Source: an uncultured Clostridia bacterium (GTDB taxonomy: Bacteria; Bacillota; Clostridia; UBA1381). From it: a stretch of 64,000 bases of DNA. The notes under the pieces were generated by a model. That model was not told where the DNA came from. It saw only the letters and a program-made list of their open reading frames with translations, and made no database searches. A program made the position numbers and the translations under genes. The stretch spans positions 1-64,000 of the forward strand of contig CANQKM010000008.1 in the NCBI GenBank assembly GCA_947624485.1, given 5' to 3'. Shown one piece after another: positions 33,028 to 40,973 of this stretch. Each line of letters begins with the position of its first letter. The first letter of the stretch is position 1.

Positions 33028-33104
33028 AACAGGGCTGAAGAAAAGCTTCTTTTTTTTTGCATAGGAAAAAGAAGTCCACACATACAGATGCGGAGGTGTA
33101 AAGA

Positions 33105-33254
33105 ATGAGAGTAAAGATCACATTGGCATGCTCGGAATGTAAGCAGAGAAACTATAACACAATGAAGAATAAGAAGAATGATCCTGACAGACTTGAGATG
33201 AACAAGTACTGCAAGTTCTGCAGAAAGCACACTCTTCATAAGGAAACAAAGTAA
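33105..33254 (+). CDS. rpmG: 50S ribosomal protein L33
   Basis: This 49-codon gene encodes the zinc-binding form of L33: [12 protein letters not shown] with the first CxxC and [10 protein letters not shown] with the second, ending KETK. CGGAGGTG lies before the ATG at 33105. Position before secE-nusG is standard in Firmicutes. Confidence 0.95.
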   Translation: MRVKITLACSECKQRNYNTMKNKKNDPDRLEMNKYCKFCRKHTLHKETK

Positions 33255-33292
33255 TTCCCGTCAGGGGCAATTTAAGGTAAGGATGTGTAAAC

Positions 33293-33529
33293 ATGGCTGA
33301 TACAAATTTAGCGAACGGAAGAAAGCTCAGCGTCGGCGAGAGAATAAAAAAGTTCTTCAAGGACACAAAGGCGGAGCTTAAAAAGGTTACATGGCCCACA
33401 AAGGACCAGCTTATCCACAATACAGGCGTAATTATAGTATTCATTATTATAGTAACGATAATCCTTTCCGTACTGGATATTGCTTTCGGTAAGCTGTTCC
33501 AGGCGCTTTCGGGCATACTGGCGGCGTAA
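33293..33529 (+). CDS. secE: Preprotein translocase subunit SecE
   Basis: The 78-residue single-span SecE form has a conserved amphipathic helix with KAELKKVTWPTKDQL, then a membrane span (VIIVFIIIVTIILSVL). It clamps SecY in the Sec channel. The order rpmG-secE-nusG supports the call. Confidence 0.95.
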   Translation: MADTNLANGRKLSVGERIKKFFKDTKAELKKVTWPTKDQLIHNTGVIIVFIIIVTIILSVLDIAFGKLFQALSGILAA

Positions 33530-33563
33530 CCGGCGGTCAAAAAAATCGGGAAGGAGAACGGTT

Positions 33564-34088
33564 ATGGCAGGAGAGGCAAAATGGTATGTGGCTCACACAT
33601 ACTCAGGTTATGAAAATAAGGTAAAAGCCAACATAGAAAAGTCTGTTGAGAACCGTGGTATGCAGGATTTGATTCTCGACGTGCGCGTACCCACCGAGGA
33701 CGTTGTCGAGGAAAAGGGCGACGAAAAAAGGGTTGTAAAGCGCAAGCTGTTCCCCGGCTATGTCGTCGTTAAAATGGTTATGACCGACGAGAGCTGGTAC
33801 ATCGTGAGAAACACGCGCGGCGTTACCGGTTTCGTGGGCCCCGGCTCAAAGCCCGTTCCGCTGTCCGACGCGGAAGTCGAGAGAATGGGCGTTGAGGTAA
33901 TACGCATGAAGGAAATCGACTTTTCTGTCGGCGATATTGTTTCCATAAAATCAGGCCCTATGGAGGGCTTTTCGGGCAAGGTTACGAGCATAAACAACGA
34001 GACGCGCAAGGTAAACGTCGCCGTTTCGATGTTCGGACGCGAAACGCCCGTAGAAATAGACTACACGCAAGTGGAGCTTATGGACTGA
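33564..34088 (+). CDS. nusG: Transcription termination/antitermination factor NusG
   Basis: The 174-residue protein starts at ATG 33564 (AAGGAGAACGG upstream). The N-terminal NGN domain has KWYVAHTYSGYENKVKANI and KRKLFPGYVVVKM. The C-terminal KOW domain has VGDIVSIKSGPMEGFSGKV. It binds RNA polymerase and ribosome or Rho partners. Confidence 0.96.
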   Translation: MAGEAKWYVAHTYSGYENKVKANIEKSVENRGMQDLILDVRVPTEDVVEEKGDEKRVVKRKLFPGYVVVKMVMTDESWYIVRNTRGVTGFVGPGSKPVPLSDAEVERMGVEVIRMKEIDFSVGDIVSIKSGPMEGFSGKVTSINNETRKVNVAVSMFGRETPVEIDYTQVELMD

Positions 34089-34146
34089 TTAAAGTTGATA
34101 AAAGGATAAATCGGTTTATTCTTTTCTCATATTCCCTCTGGTAACA

Positions 34147-34178
34147 GTGGGAGAACCCTAAGGGTTCGCAATTACCAC
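34147..34178 (+). promoter_or_regulatory. Candidate L1-binding leader motif before rplK
   Basis: GTGG (34147-34150) pairs with CCAC (34175-34178). Between them lie GAG, an inner hairpin AACCC-TAA-GGGTT and an unpaired purine-rich side. The same plan, including the TAA loop, recurs at 34679-34707 before rplA. L1 autoregulates the L11-L1 genes by binding an rRNA-like mRNA site in E. coli; this is the likely counterpart, by inference. Confidence 0.55.
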
Positions 34179-34233
34179 ATGCAGCGCGGAGTTTTTGCTC
34201 ACGCGGCTGTAAAATTTCAAGGAGGTGGCCATT

Positions 34234-34659
34234 ATGGCACAAAAGGTTGCAGGATATATTAAGTTACAAATTCCTGCCGGAAAAGCAACCCCGGCGCCCC
34301 CGGTCGGACCGGCACTCGGTCAGCACGGCGTAAACATTATGCAGTTTGCGAAGGAATTTAACGAAAAGACGGCGAAGGACGCAGGTCTTATAATCCCCGT
34401 AGTTATTACGGTGTACGCGGACCGTTCTTTCTCTTTCGTAACAAAGACGCCGCCCGCAGCGGTTCTTATCAAGAAGGCTTGTAAGATCGAAAGCGGCTCG
34501 GGCGTTCCCAACAAGACAAAGGTAGCCACGATTTCAAAGGCTGATCTGCAGGCGATAGCCGAGCAGAAAATGCCCGACCTTAACGCGGCAAGCCTTGAGG
34601 CAGCCATGAGCATGATTGCCGGTACTTGCAGAAGTATGGGCGTTCTTATCGGAGACTAA
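34234..34659 (+). CDS. rplK: 50S ribosomal protein L11
   Basis: The 141-residue protein starts at ATG 34234 with AAGGAGGT 7 bp upstream. It shows [27 protein letters not shown] at the N-terminus and the C-terminal rRNA-binding domain ending [10 protein letters not shown]. It forms the GTPase-associated centre with 23S rRNA. Confidence 0.97.
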   Translation: MAQKVAGYIKLQIPAGKATPAPPVGPALGQHGVNIMQFAKEFNEKTAKDAGLIIPVVITVYADRSFSFVTKTPPAAVLIKKACKIESGSGVPNKTKVATISKADLQAIAEQKMPDLNAASLEAAMSMIAGTCRSMGVLIGD

Positions 34660-34678
34660 TAGGTATATTGTTGAGACG

Positions 34679-34707
34679 GTGGGAGAGATTAAATCTCGTT
34701 TGACCAC
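34679..34707 (+). promoter_or_regulatory. Candidate L1-binding motif before rplA
   Basis: GTGG (34679-34682) pairs with CCAC (34704-34707) around the inner hairpin GAGAT-TAA-ATCTC. It lies just before the rplA Shine-Dalgarno, so a bound protein could block translation. It has the same layout as the motif at 34147. Confidence 0.55.
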
Positions 34708-34721
34708 GAAGGAGGAAAGAA

Positions 34722-35414
34722 ATGTTTAGAGGAAAGAAATATCAGGACAGCGTAAAGCTCGTTGAAAAGTCAAAGCTTTACGACACGGGCGAGGCTATGG
34801 AACTCGTCACAAAAACGGCTAAGGCTAAGTTTGACGAAACGGTCGAGGCTCATATAAGACTCGGCGTTGACTCGAGACACGCAGACCAGCAGGTAAGAGG
34901 CGCGATCGTGCTTCCGCACGGAACGGGCAAGACCGCGAAGGTTCTCGTATTCGCAAAGGGCCCCAAGGCTGACGAGGCACAGGCAGCCGGCGCGGACTAC
35001 GTCGGCGAAATGGAGCTTGTACAGAAGATACAGGGTGAAAACTGGTTCGACTTCGACGTTGTCGTTGCGACTCCCGACATGATGGGCGTTGTCGGACGTC
35101 TCGGTAAGGTTCTCGGTCCTAAGGGACTTATGCCGTCACCGAAGGCTGGCACGGTAACGATGGACGTTACAAAGGCCGTAAGCGAGATCAAGGCAGGTAA
35201 GGTCGAGTACAGACTTGACAAGACCAACATAATCCACTGCCCGATAGGCAAGGCTTCGTTCGGCGCGGATAAGCTCCGCGAAAACTTTGACGCTCTTATC
35301 GGCGCTATCATAAAGGCTAAGCCGGCGGCGGCGAAAGGTCAGTATCTGAGAAGCGTTGTTGTCGCTTCGACAATGGGTCCCGGAATTAAGATCAACCAGG
35401 CAAGGCTCGGTTAA
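34722..35414 (+). CDS. rplA: 50S ribosomal protein L1
   Basis: The 230-residue L1 stalk protein has [45 protein letters not shown] and the C-terminal [14 protein letters not shown]. It is the probable repressor acting on the two leader motifs. GAAGGAGG precedes the start. Confidence 0.97.
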   Translation: MFRGKKYQDSVKLVEKSKLYDTGEAMELVTKTAKAKFDETVEAHIRLGVDSRHADQQVRGAIVLPHGTGKTAKVLVFAKGPKADEAQAAGADYVGEMELVQKIQGENWFDFDVVVATPDMMGVVGRLGKVLGPKGLMPSPKAGTVTMDVTKAVSEIKAGKVEYRLDKTNIIHCPIGKASFGADKLRENFDALIGAIIKAKPAAAKGQYLRSVVVASTMGPGIKINQARLG

Positions 35415-35422
35415 AAAACAGC

Positions 35423-35451
35423 TTGACAAATCGTATCATAAATGGTATAAT
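35423..35451 (+). promoter_or_regulatory. Strong promoter of rplJ-rplL
   Basis: TTGACA (35423-35428) and TATAAT (35446-35451) are 17 bp apart with an extended TGG. Confidence 0.9.
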
Positions 35452-35458
35452 GCCGTTT

Positions 35459-35576
35459 GTTGATAAATCCGTAGACAGCAGGCGTTCGGCGAAAGCCGAA
35501 AGTAAGTCCCGCCGAGGAATTATAGTAGAGATTACTATGGCTCTTTGCGTCTACGGCAAAGAGCCTTCTTTATTCA
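35459..35576 (+). ncRNA. L10 ribosomal protein leader with attenuator
   Basis: The leader contains the conserved GTAGACAGCAGGCG, a stem-loop (TTCGGCGAAAGCCGAA) and AGTAAGTCCCGCCGAGG, the hallmarks of the Firmicutes L10 leader. Its 3' part is a terminator hairpin (35539-35548 with 35556-35565) plus a T-rich tail. CCGTAGAC (35469-35476) is complementary to GTCTACGG (35549-35556) in the terminator loop and arm, so aptamer and terminator are mutually exclusive. The L10-L12 complex is the known ligand. Confidence 0.9.
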
Positions 35577-35623
35577 CGTAATGAAGGCATATTTATCCGA
35601 AAATACAGGAGGTGAAACAAAAT

Positions 35624-36316
35624 ATGCCAAGTGCAAAGGTATTGGAAGCAAAGAAAGCACAGGTTGCGGAGGTTATAGACGTACTCAAGGAGGCGCAGAC
35701 AGGCGTAATCGTCGATTACCGCGGTCTTACCGTTGAGGAGGACACAAATCTTCGTACAAAGCTTCGCGAAGCGAACGTAAAGTATTTTGTCATCAAGAAC
35801 ACGCTGCTTTTAAGAGCCGCAAAGGAAGTAGGTCTTGAAGCGCTCGAGGAGGCGCTGCACGGCCCGACGGCTATCGCCGTATCTTCCGAGGACGCCGTTG
35901 CTCCGGCAAAGGTTCTCGCGGACTATGCGAAGGAAAACGACAAGCTCGAAATAAAGTCCGGCTTTATGGACGGCGCGGTTATGACACTTGATGAGATCAA
36001 GACGCTGGCTGCTACGCCGAGCTTCGAGACATTGATCGCGAAGATGATGGGAAGCCTCAACTCTCCCATTTCGGCACTCGCACGCACCTTGCAGGCTATC
36101 GTTGACGGCGGTAAGGAAATTTCCGACCTCGTAGCCGAAAAGGCGGGCGAGGCAAGCGCTGAAGCACCCGCGGAGGAGGCTGCTCCGGCTGAAGAAAAGG
36201 CTGAAGCGCCCGCGGAGGAAAAGGCTGAGGAAGCCGCTCCGGCAGAGGAGGCTGCTCCGGCTGAAGAGGCAAAGGAGGAAGCTCCGGCTGAGGAAGAAAA
36301 GACAGACGCGGAGTAA
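35624..36316 (+). CDS. rplJ: 50S ribosomal protein L10 with long acidic tail
   Basis: The product (230 residues from ATG 35624, AGGAGGTG upstream) has a typical L10 core: VIDVLKEAQTGVIVDYRGLT, KNTLLLRAAKE and GPTAIAVS. It ends with a low-complexity tail of about 55 residues built from AEAPAEE/AAPAEE/KAEE units. Ordinary L10 has about 165-175 residues and ends in the helix that carries L7/L12. Here the tail follows that helix. Its function is unknown; it may be a disordered extension of the stalk base. Confidence 0.95.
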   Translation: MPSAKVLEAKKAQVAEVIDVLKEAQTGVIVDYRGLTVEEDTNLRTKLREANVKYFVIKNTLLLRAAKEVGLEALEEALHGPTAIAVSSEDAVAPAKVLADYAKENDKLEIKSGFMDGAVMTLDEIKTLAATPSFETLIAKMMGSLNSPISALARTLQAIVDGGKEISDLVAEKAGEASAEAPAEEAAPAEEKAEAPAEEKAEEAAPAEEAAPAEEAKEEAPAEEEKTDAE

Positions 36317-36364
36317 TCCAAAAGAAACAAAGGTTATATTTTTAGAAATTAGGAGGAAACTAAA

Positions 36365-36739
36365 ATGGCAGATATCAATGCAATTCTTGATGAAATCAAG
36401 GAATTAAAGTTACTTGAAGTTGCTGAACTCGTAAAGCTCATGGAAGAGGAGTTCGGCGTAAGCGCGGCTGCTCCCGTAATGGTAGCCGGCGCTGCAGGTG
36501 AAGGCGGCGCGGCTGCTGCCGAGGAAAAGAGCGAGTTTGACGTAGTTCTTGCTGATGCGGGCGCTGCTAAGCTCGGCGTAATCAAGGTAGTAAGAGAGCT
36601 TACAGGTCTTGGTCTTAAGGAAGCCAAGGCTCTCGTTGACGGCGCACCCAACACCGTTAAGGAAGCGGCTGCAAAGGACGAGGCTGAGGCTATGAAGGCT
36701 AAGCTCGAAGAAGCCGGCGCTAAGGTAGAATTGAAGTAA
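36365..36739 (+). CDS. rplL: 50S ribosomal protein L7/L12
   Basis: The 124-residue stalk protein has the N-terminal dimer domain ([26 protein letters not shown]), an Ala/Gly hinge and the C-terminal factor-binding domain ([15 protein letters not shown] to AGAKVELK). AGGAGGAAAC precedes the start. Confidence 0.97.
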   Translation: MADINAILDEIKELKLLEVAELVKLMEEEFGVSAAAPVMVAGAAGEGGAAAAEEKSEFDVVLADAGAAKLGVIKVVRELTGLGLKEAKALVDGAPNTVKEAAAKDEAEAMKAKLEEAGAKVELK

Positions 36740-36773
36740 TTTGCTCTGATTTGATTAAAGGCGTAGGAGTAGC

Positions 36774-37280
36774 ATGAAAACAGACGTATCTTCAATACTT
36801 AAAGAAGCGGGCGGACAGATAGAAATTGACGGCTGTGTCAAGCTTCCCGATACGAAATTTTTGGGCGAGTACCGCTTCCCCGAACCGATAAAGGTCAAGG
36901 GTGGCGTGTCCAATAACGGGAAATCGCTTATACTGCGCGCGGACGCGGAGGGCGTTATGATAACGAACTGCGCGCGCTGCATGAAGGAGATTTCCGTACC
37001 TGTGAGCTTTCATATGGACGAGAATCTCGCGCGGGAGGACAGCGGCATAGACAAGGACGCGGACGTAATCCTGTTCCGTGACAGCGAAATTGATATAGAC
37101 GATATCGTGTATGACAACTTCCTCATGAACGTTGAGGGCAAATACCTCTGCATGGAGGACTGCAAGGGACTTTGTCCCGAATGCGGCAAGGATCTCAACG
37201 AGGGAGACTGCGGCTGCTCAAAGGATAATATCGATCCGAGATGGTCGGCGCTTTTGGATATTATGAAGGACAATGAATAA
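36774..37280 (+). CDS. DUF177 (YceD-like) protein
   Basis: The 168-residue protein has the DUF177 pattern: an N-terminal beta region (YRFPEPIKVKGGVSNNG), NCARCMKEISVPV, DIDDIVYDNFLMN and the cysteine block CMEDCKGLCPECGKDLN followed by CGC. The cysteines probably bind a metal. YceD is next to rpmF in most bacteria, as here, and is associated with 23S rRNA maturation in E. coli and plants. GGAG lies before the ATG. Confidence 0.9.
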   Translation: MKTDVSSILKEAGGQIEIDGCVKLPDTKFLGEYRFPEPIKVKGGVSNNGKSLILRADAEGVMITNCARCMKEISVPVSFHMDENLAREDSGIDKDADVILFRDSEIDIDDIVYDNFLMNVEGKYLCMEDCKGLCPECGKDLNEGDCGCSKDNIDPRWSALLDIMKDNE

Positions 37281-37311
37281 CAGGTCAGAGAAAGTTATGG
37301 AGGTGTAAACT

Positions 37312-37494
37312 ATGGCGGTACCCAAGGGTAAAGTTTCTAAAGCCAGAAGAAATAAAAGACGCGCGAACTGGAAGCTCACGGCTCCCAACATGGTAGCTTG
37401 CCCCCAGTGCAGCGAATATATAATGCCTCATACTGTTTGCAAATTTTGCGGTTATTACAACGGCAAGGAAGTAGTAAAGAAGGCTGAGGACTGA
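37312..37494 (+). CDS. rpmF: 50S ribosomal protein L32
   Basis: The 60-residue protein starts with MAVPKGKVSKARRNKRRANWK and carries the zinc knuckle CPQC and CKFC. It lies 31 bp after the DUF177 gene with GGAGGTG before the start. Confidence 0.97.
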   Translation: MAVPKGKVSKARRNKRRANWKLTAPNMVACPQCSEYIMPHTVCKFCGYYNGKEVVKKAED

Positions 37495-37506
37495 TTCGGC
37501 TTTAAC

Positions 37507-37537
37507 AAAAAAGAGAACGCGGCGCGTTCTCTTTTTT
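37507..37537 (+). terminator. Terminator of the rpmF operon
   Basis: A perfect 14-bp stem (37507-37520 with 37524-37537), three-base loop and T-run. Confidence 0.93.
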
Positions 37538-37565
37538 GCGTTTAATGACAAAATATAAAAAAATC

Positions 37566-37595
37566 ATGGACAAAATATACGGAATTGGTATATAA
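37566..37595 (+). promoter_or_regulatory. Promoter of radC
   Basis: TGGACA (37566-37571) and TATAAT (37590-37595) are 18 bp apart. Confidence 0.55.
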
Positions 37596-37627
37596 TAATA
37601 CAAAATCCGAAAAGGGGGCGCGGACAG

Positions 37628-38338
37628 ATGGCGGAGGAAAAGAAAAATGTGCATACAGGTCACAGGAAGCGCATGCGCGAGGATTTCGGGCGCAGCGGCT
37701 TTAACAACTGGCACGACCATAAGGTGCTTGAATATCTTCTCCACAGAGTCATACGCCGCGCCGACACAAACGAAATCGCGCACAGCCTCATAAACGAATG
37801 CGGCGGCTTTGCCGAGGTGTTCCGCGCGTCAAAGGAGAAGCTGACGGATATAGTCGGCGTAGGCGGGGAAACGGCGCAGTACATACGCGAGCTCGGCGAG
37901 TTTCTGCGCTACTACAACGGCGTGCGCTACGACGTGAACCGCCTCGTACTCGACAGTGACACGTGCGAAAAGTACCTGCTTAACCTGTTTGACGGCGTGG
38001 AGCGTGAAAATTTTTACATGATCTGTCTTGACGCGCAGAACCGCATACTATATAAAAGACAGATGTTCGAGGGCAGCTTTGAGAGCATGGACATCGACAT
38101 AACGCAGCTTGTGCGTGTGGCTGTGAAGTGCGACGCGTCGTACGTTGTGCTGTCGCACAATCACCCGAGCGGTATCGCAGTCGCGTCGAATGCCGATATA
38201 ACCGCGACAAGGACGATAGAACGCGCGCTTTCACTTGCGGGTATAAAGCTTTTGGATCATATTATAGTCGCCGGAGGCAAATGCGTGAGCGTTAAGAACG
38301 AATATTTCGGCGCGCGGTCAAGAAAGCAAAGGAAATAA
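37628..38338 (+). CDS. radC: RadC/YeeS-type JAB domain protein
   Basis: The 236-residue protein has an N-terminal helix-hairpin-helix region (about 30-95, KLTDIVGVGGETAQYI) and a C-terminal JAB/MPN metalloprotease-like domain. The JAMM motif is HNHPSGIAVASNAD (H-x-H and Asp). RadC was once linked to DNA repair; its real biochemical role is not settled. It stands alone behind its own promoter. Confidence 0.92.
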   Translation: MAEEKKNVHTGHRKRMREDFGRSGFNNWHDHKVLEYLLHRVIRRADTNEIAHSLINECGGFAEVFRASKEKLTDIVGVGGETAQYIRELGEFLRYYNGVRYDVNRLVLDSDTCEKYLLNLFDGVERENFYMICLDAQNRILYKRQMFEGSFESMDIDITQLVRVAVKCDASYVVLSHNHPSGIAVASNADITATRTIERALSLAGIKLLDHIIVAGGKCVSVKNEYFGARSRKQRK

Positions 38339-38349
38339 TGTCAAAAATA

Positions 38350-38378
38350 TTGACTTTACCGCGCTGATGTGATAATAT
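38350..38378 (+). promoter_or_regulatory. Promoter of hom-lysC
   Basis: TTGACT (38350-38355) and TAATAT (38373-38378) are 17 bp apart with an extended TGA. The leader is about 55 nt and shows no T-box or lysine riboswitch. Confidence 0.6.
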
Positions 38379-38441
38379 ATGCAGTGTATTGTTTTTTTGA
38401 AAATAATGTCATTTAATCATAGAACAGGGAGGCACATTTAT

Positions 38442-39653
38442 ATGGCGAAGGCTGCAATAATGGGATACGGCACTGTCGGCAGCGGCGTGTACGAAATTAT
38501 AAAAACCAATGCCGATAAGCTTACAAAAAACACGGGCGGTGAAGCGATAGACGTAAAATATATACTCGATATACGCGACTTTCCGGATCACCCCGAGCCG
38601 AACCTTTTTACAAAGGACTTTAACGATATACTGAACGACGGCGAGGTAACGGTCGCCGCCGAGGTCATGGGCGGACTTCACCCCGCGTACGAGTTTACGA
38701 AGGCGCTTCTGGAGGCCGGAAAAAGCGTCGTAACGTCGAATAAGGAGCTTGTCGCGACGTACGGTACGGAGCTTCTCGAAATAGCGCGCGAAAAAAACGT
38801 AAATTACTTCTTCGAGGCGAGCGTGGGCGGCGGTATACCTATCATAAGACCGATGCACCAGTGCCTCACCGCAAACAACATAAAGCGCATAGCCGGCATA
38901 CTGAACGGCACGACAAATTATATTTTAGACCAGATGATACGCAGGGGCAAGACGTTTGACGCGGCGTTAAAGGACGCGCAGGCGAAGGGCTTTGCCGAGA
39001 GAAATCCCGCCGCCGACGTGGAGGGACACGACGCGTGCAGGAAAATAGCGATACTCGCGTCGCTCGCGTCGGGACTTGCGGTAGATTACAGCGACATCGA
39101 CACCGAGGGCATAACGAATATAACGCTCGACGACGTGAAATACGCGGCGCAGATGAACTCTGTAATAAAGCTCATAGGCTACGCCGAGTTCCGCGAGGAC
39201 GGCAAAATATACTCGATAGTGTCGCCGATGATTATAAACAGCGAAAATCCGCTTTCGGGCGTTGACGGCGTAATGAACGCGATTACGGTAACGGGCGACT
39301 GCGTGGGCGACGTTATGTTCTACGGCGCGGGCGCGGGCAAGCTGCCGACGGCGAGCGCCGTTGTCGCGGACGTTGTTGACGCTGTAAAGCACGCCGAGAG
39401 AAGCAAAAAGATAATGTGGCAGAAGCCCGACGGCAATATTATGGCTGACGGCGACAGCAAAAAGTTCGCGTGGTTCGTGCGCACGACCGACAGCGCGGAA
39501 AACGTGAGCAAAATATTCGGAAGATGTGAGTTTGTGGATAACATAACGGAGGGCGAGTCGGCGTTTGTAACCGAACCCCTTACGCGTTCAGACGCGGAGA
39601 GCAAAACAGGCGCGCTCAGGGACGTTATCACAAGCATAAAAATTCTCGGTTAA
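38442..39653 (+). CDS. hom: Homoserine dehydrogenase
   Basis: The 403-residue enzyme reduces aspartate semialdehyde to homoserine for threonine and methionine. The NAD(P) site is IMGYGTVGSGV near the N-terminus; the catalytic core has ILNGTTNYIL, DAQAKGFAERNPAADVEGHDACRKIAILA and FYGAGAGKLPTASAVVAD. The C-terminal part (about 330-403) is a shortened, diverged ACT-like region. I chose ATG 38442, with GGGAGG upstream. lysC follows 33 bp later. Confidence 0.93.
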   Translation: MAKAAIMGYGTVGSGVYEIIKTNADKLTKNTGGEAIDVKYILDIRDFPDHPEPNLFTKDFNDILNDGEVTVAAEVMGGLHPAYEFTKALLEAGKSVVTSNKELVATYGTELLEIAREKNVNYFFEASVGGGIPIIRPMHQCLTANNIKRIAGILNGTTNYILDQMIRRGKTFDAALKDAQAKGFAERNPAADVEGHDACRKIAILASLASGLAVDYSDIDTEGITNITLDDVKYAAQMNSVIKLIGYAEFREDGKIYSIVSPMIINSENPLSGVDGVMNAITVTGDCVGDVMFYGAGAGKLPTASAVVADVVDAVKHAERSKKIMWQKPDGNIMADGDSKKFAWFVRTTDSAENVSKIFGRCEFVDNITEGESAFVTEPLTRSDAESKTGALRDVITSIKILG

Positions 39654-39686
39654 AACAGACGATCACCGAAAGGAGTATATATATAA

Positions 39687-40895
39687 ATGGCACTGGTAGT
39701 TCAGAAGTACGGCGGTACTTCGGTAAAGGACGCGGAAAGAGTAATGAACGTCGCAAGACGCGTTACGAACACATATAAAGAAGGCAACAGCGTCGTCGTA
39801 GCAGTATCGGCGCAGGGCGATACGACAGACGACCTTATCGAAAAGGCGATGGAGATCAACCCCGACGCGTCAAAGCGCGAGATGGATCAGCTTCTGTCGA
39901 GCGGCGAGCAGATTTCGATAGCGCTTTTGGCTATGGCGATAGAAAAGCTCGGCTATCCGGTAATATCGTTTACCGGCTGGCAGGCGGGGGTTTTAACTGA
40001 CTCAAAACACAGCGCGGCGAGAATAAAGAGGATAGACACGGAAAGAATACAGACCGAGCTTGACAGAAAGAGAATTGTAATCGTCGCGGGCTTTCAGGGC
40101 ATAAACAAGTACGACGATATAACAACATTGGGACGCGGCGGCTCTGACACATCGGCGGTCGCTCTTGCGGCTGCGCTGCACGCGGATTTGTGCGAGATAT
40201 ACACCGACGTTGACGGCGTTTACACGACCGATCCGAGGATTTGCAAGACGGCGTATAAGCTGAACGACATATCCTACGACGAGATGCTGGAGCTTGCGTC
40301 GCTCGGCGCGAACGTGCTTCACAACAGAAGCGTCGAAATGGCGAAGAAGTACAATGTCAAGCTGTCCGTTCGTTCGAGCCTGAACGACCACGAAGGCACA
40401 TATGTTAAGGAGGTTTCTAAAGTGGAAAAAATGTTGGTAAGAGGCGTTACGAGAGATAACGACTGTGCGAGAATAGCGCTCTGCGGCGTTGAGGACACGC
40501 CGGGCAAGGCGTTCCAGATATTTGAAATGATTGCGAGAAAGGGCATAAGCGTTGACCTCATAATCCAGTCGATAGGCGACGGCAGGACGAAGGACATCAG
40601 CTTCACCGTCACCGAGGGCGATTTGCAGAAAACGCTCGACCTGCTCGAGGAAAACAAGGAGTTCATAAACGCGCGCGAGATTAAGTCCACAAGCGATGTT
40701 TCAAAGGTATCGATCGTCGGCGCGGGCATGGTAAACAACTCCGGCGTTGCGGCGAAGATGTTTGAGGCTCTGTACGACGCGCACATCAACATCAACATGA
40801 TAGCGACGTCCGAAATAAAAATCTCGGTGCTTGTCGCGCGTAAGGACGCGGAAGCGGCGGTCATTGCGATACACGACAAGTTCTTACTTAAATAA
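39687..40895 (+). CDS. lysC: Aspartate kinase (with probable internally started beta subunit)
   Basis: The 402-residue enzyme phosphorylates aspartate, the first step of lysine, threonine and methionine synthesis. The kinase domain starts VVQKYGGTSV and has SSGEQISIALLA, FTGWQAGVLT and GRGGSDTSAVALAAAL. Two ACT domains (about 255-402) bind feedback inhibitors. A strong internal Shine-Dalgarno at 40407-40414 precedes an in-frame GTG at 40422, which would give a 157-residue ACT-only polypeptide. Aspartokinase II of Bacillus is known as alpha2-beta2 built this way. GAAAGGAG lies before the main ATG. Confidence 0.95.
   Translation: MALVVQKYGGTSVKDAERVMNVARRVTNTYKEGNSVVVAVSAQGDTTDDLIEKAMEINPDASKREMDQLLSSGEQISIALLAMAIEKLGYPVISFTGWQAGVLTDSKHSAARIKRIDTERIQTELDRKRIVIVAGFQGINKYDDITTLGRGGSDTSAVALAAALHADLCEIYTDVDGVYTTDPRICKTAYKLNDISYDEMLELASLGANVLHNRSVEMAKKYNVKLSVRSSLNDHEGTYVKEVSKVEKMLVRGVTRDNDCARIALCGVEDTPGKAFQIFEMIARKGISVDLIIQSIGDGRTKDISFTVTEGDLQKTLDLLEENKEFINAREIKSTSDVSKVSIVGAGMVNNSGVAAKMFEALYDAHININMIATSEIKISVLVARKDAEAAVIAIHDKFLLK
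40407..40424 (+). promoter_or_regulatory. Internal ribosome binding site and GTG start inside lysC
   Basis: AAGGAGGT (40407-40414), then 7 nt, then in-frame GTG 40422 (with an in-frame ATG at 40431). The site is a better match to the anti-Shine-Dalgarno than most gene starts here. It would start a beta subunit of residues 246-402. Confidence 0.65.
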
Positions 40896-40911
40896 TCGGA
40901 TACCAATCACA

Positions 40912-40953
40912 GAAAACCACAAGGGCGTAGTTTTTCGGGCACTTGTGGTTTTC
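40912..40953. terminator. Long-loop hairpin between lysC and rlmB
   Basis: A perfect 12-bp stem (40912-40923 with 40942-40953) encloses an 18-nt loop. The A- and T-runs are part of the stem, so it may terminate weakly in both directions. Confidence 0.6.
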
Positions 40954-40973
40954 GTGCCGAATGGAGATATATA

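Noticed and set aside
38379-38441. T-box or lysine riboswitch upstream of hom-lysC
   Set aside because: The leader is about 55 nt, without the T-box sequence or terminator hairpin.
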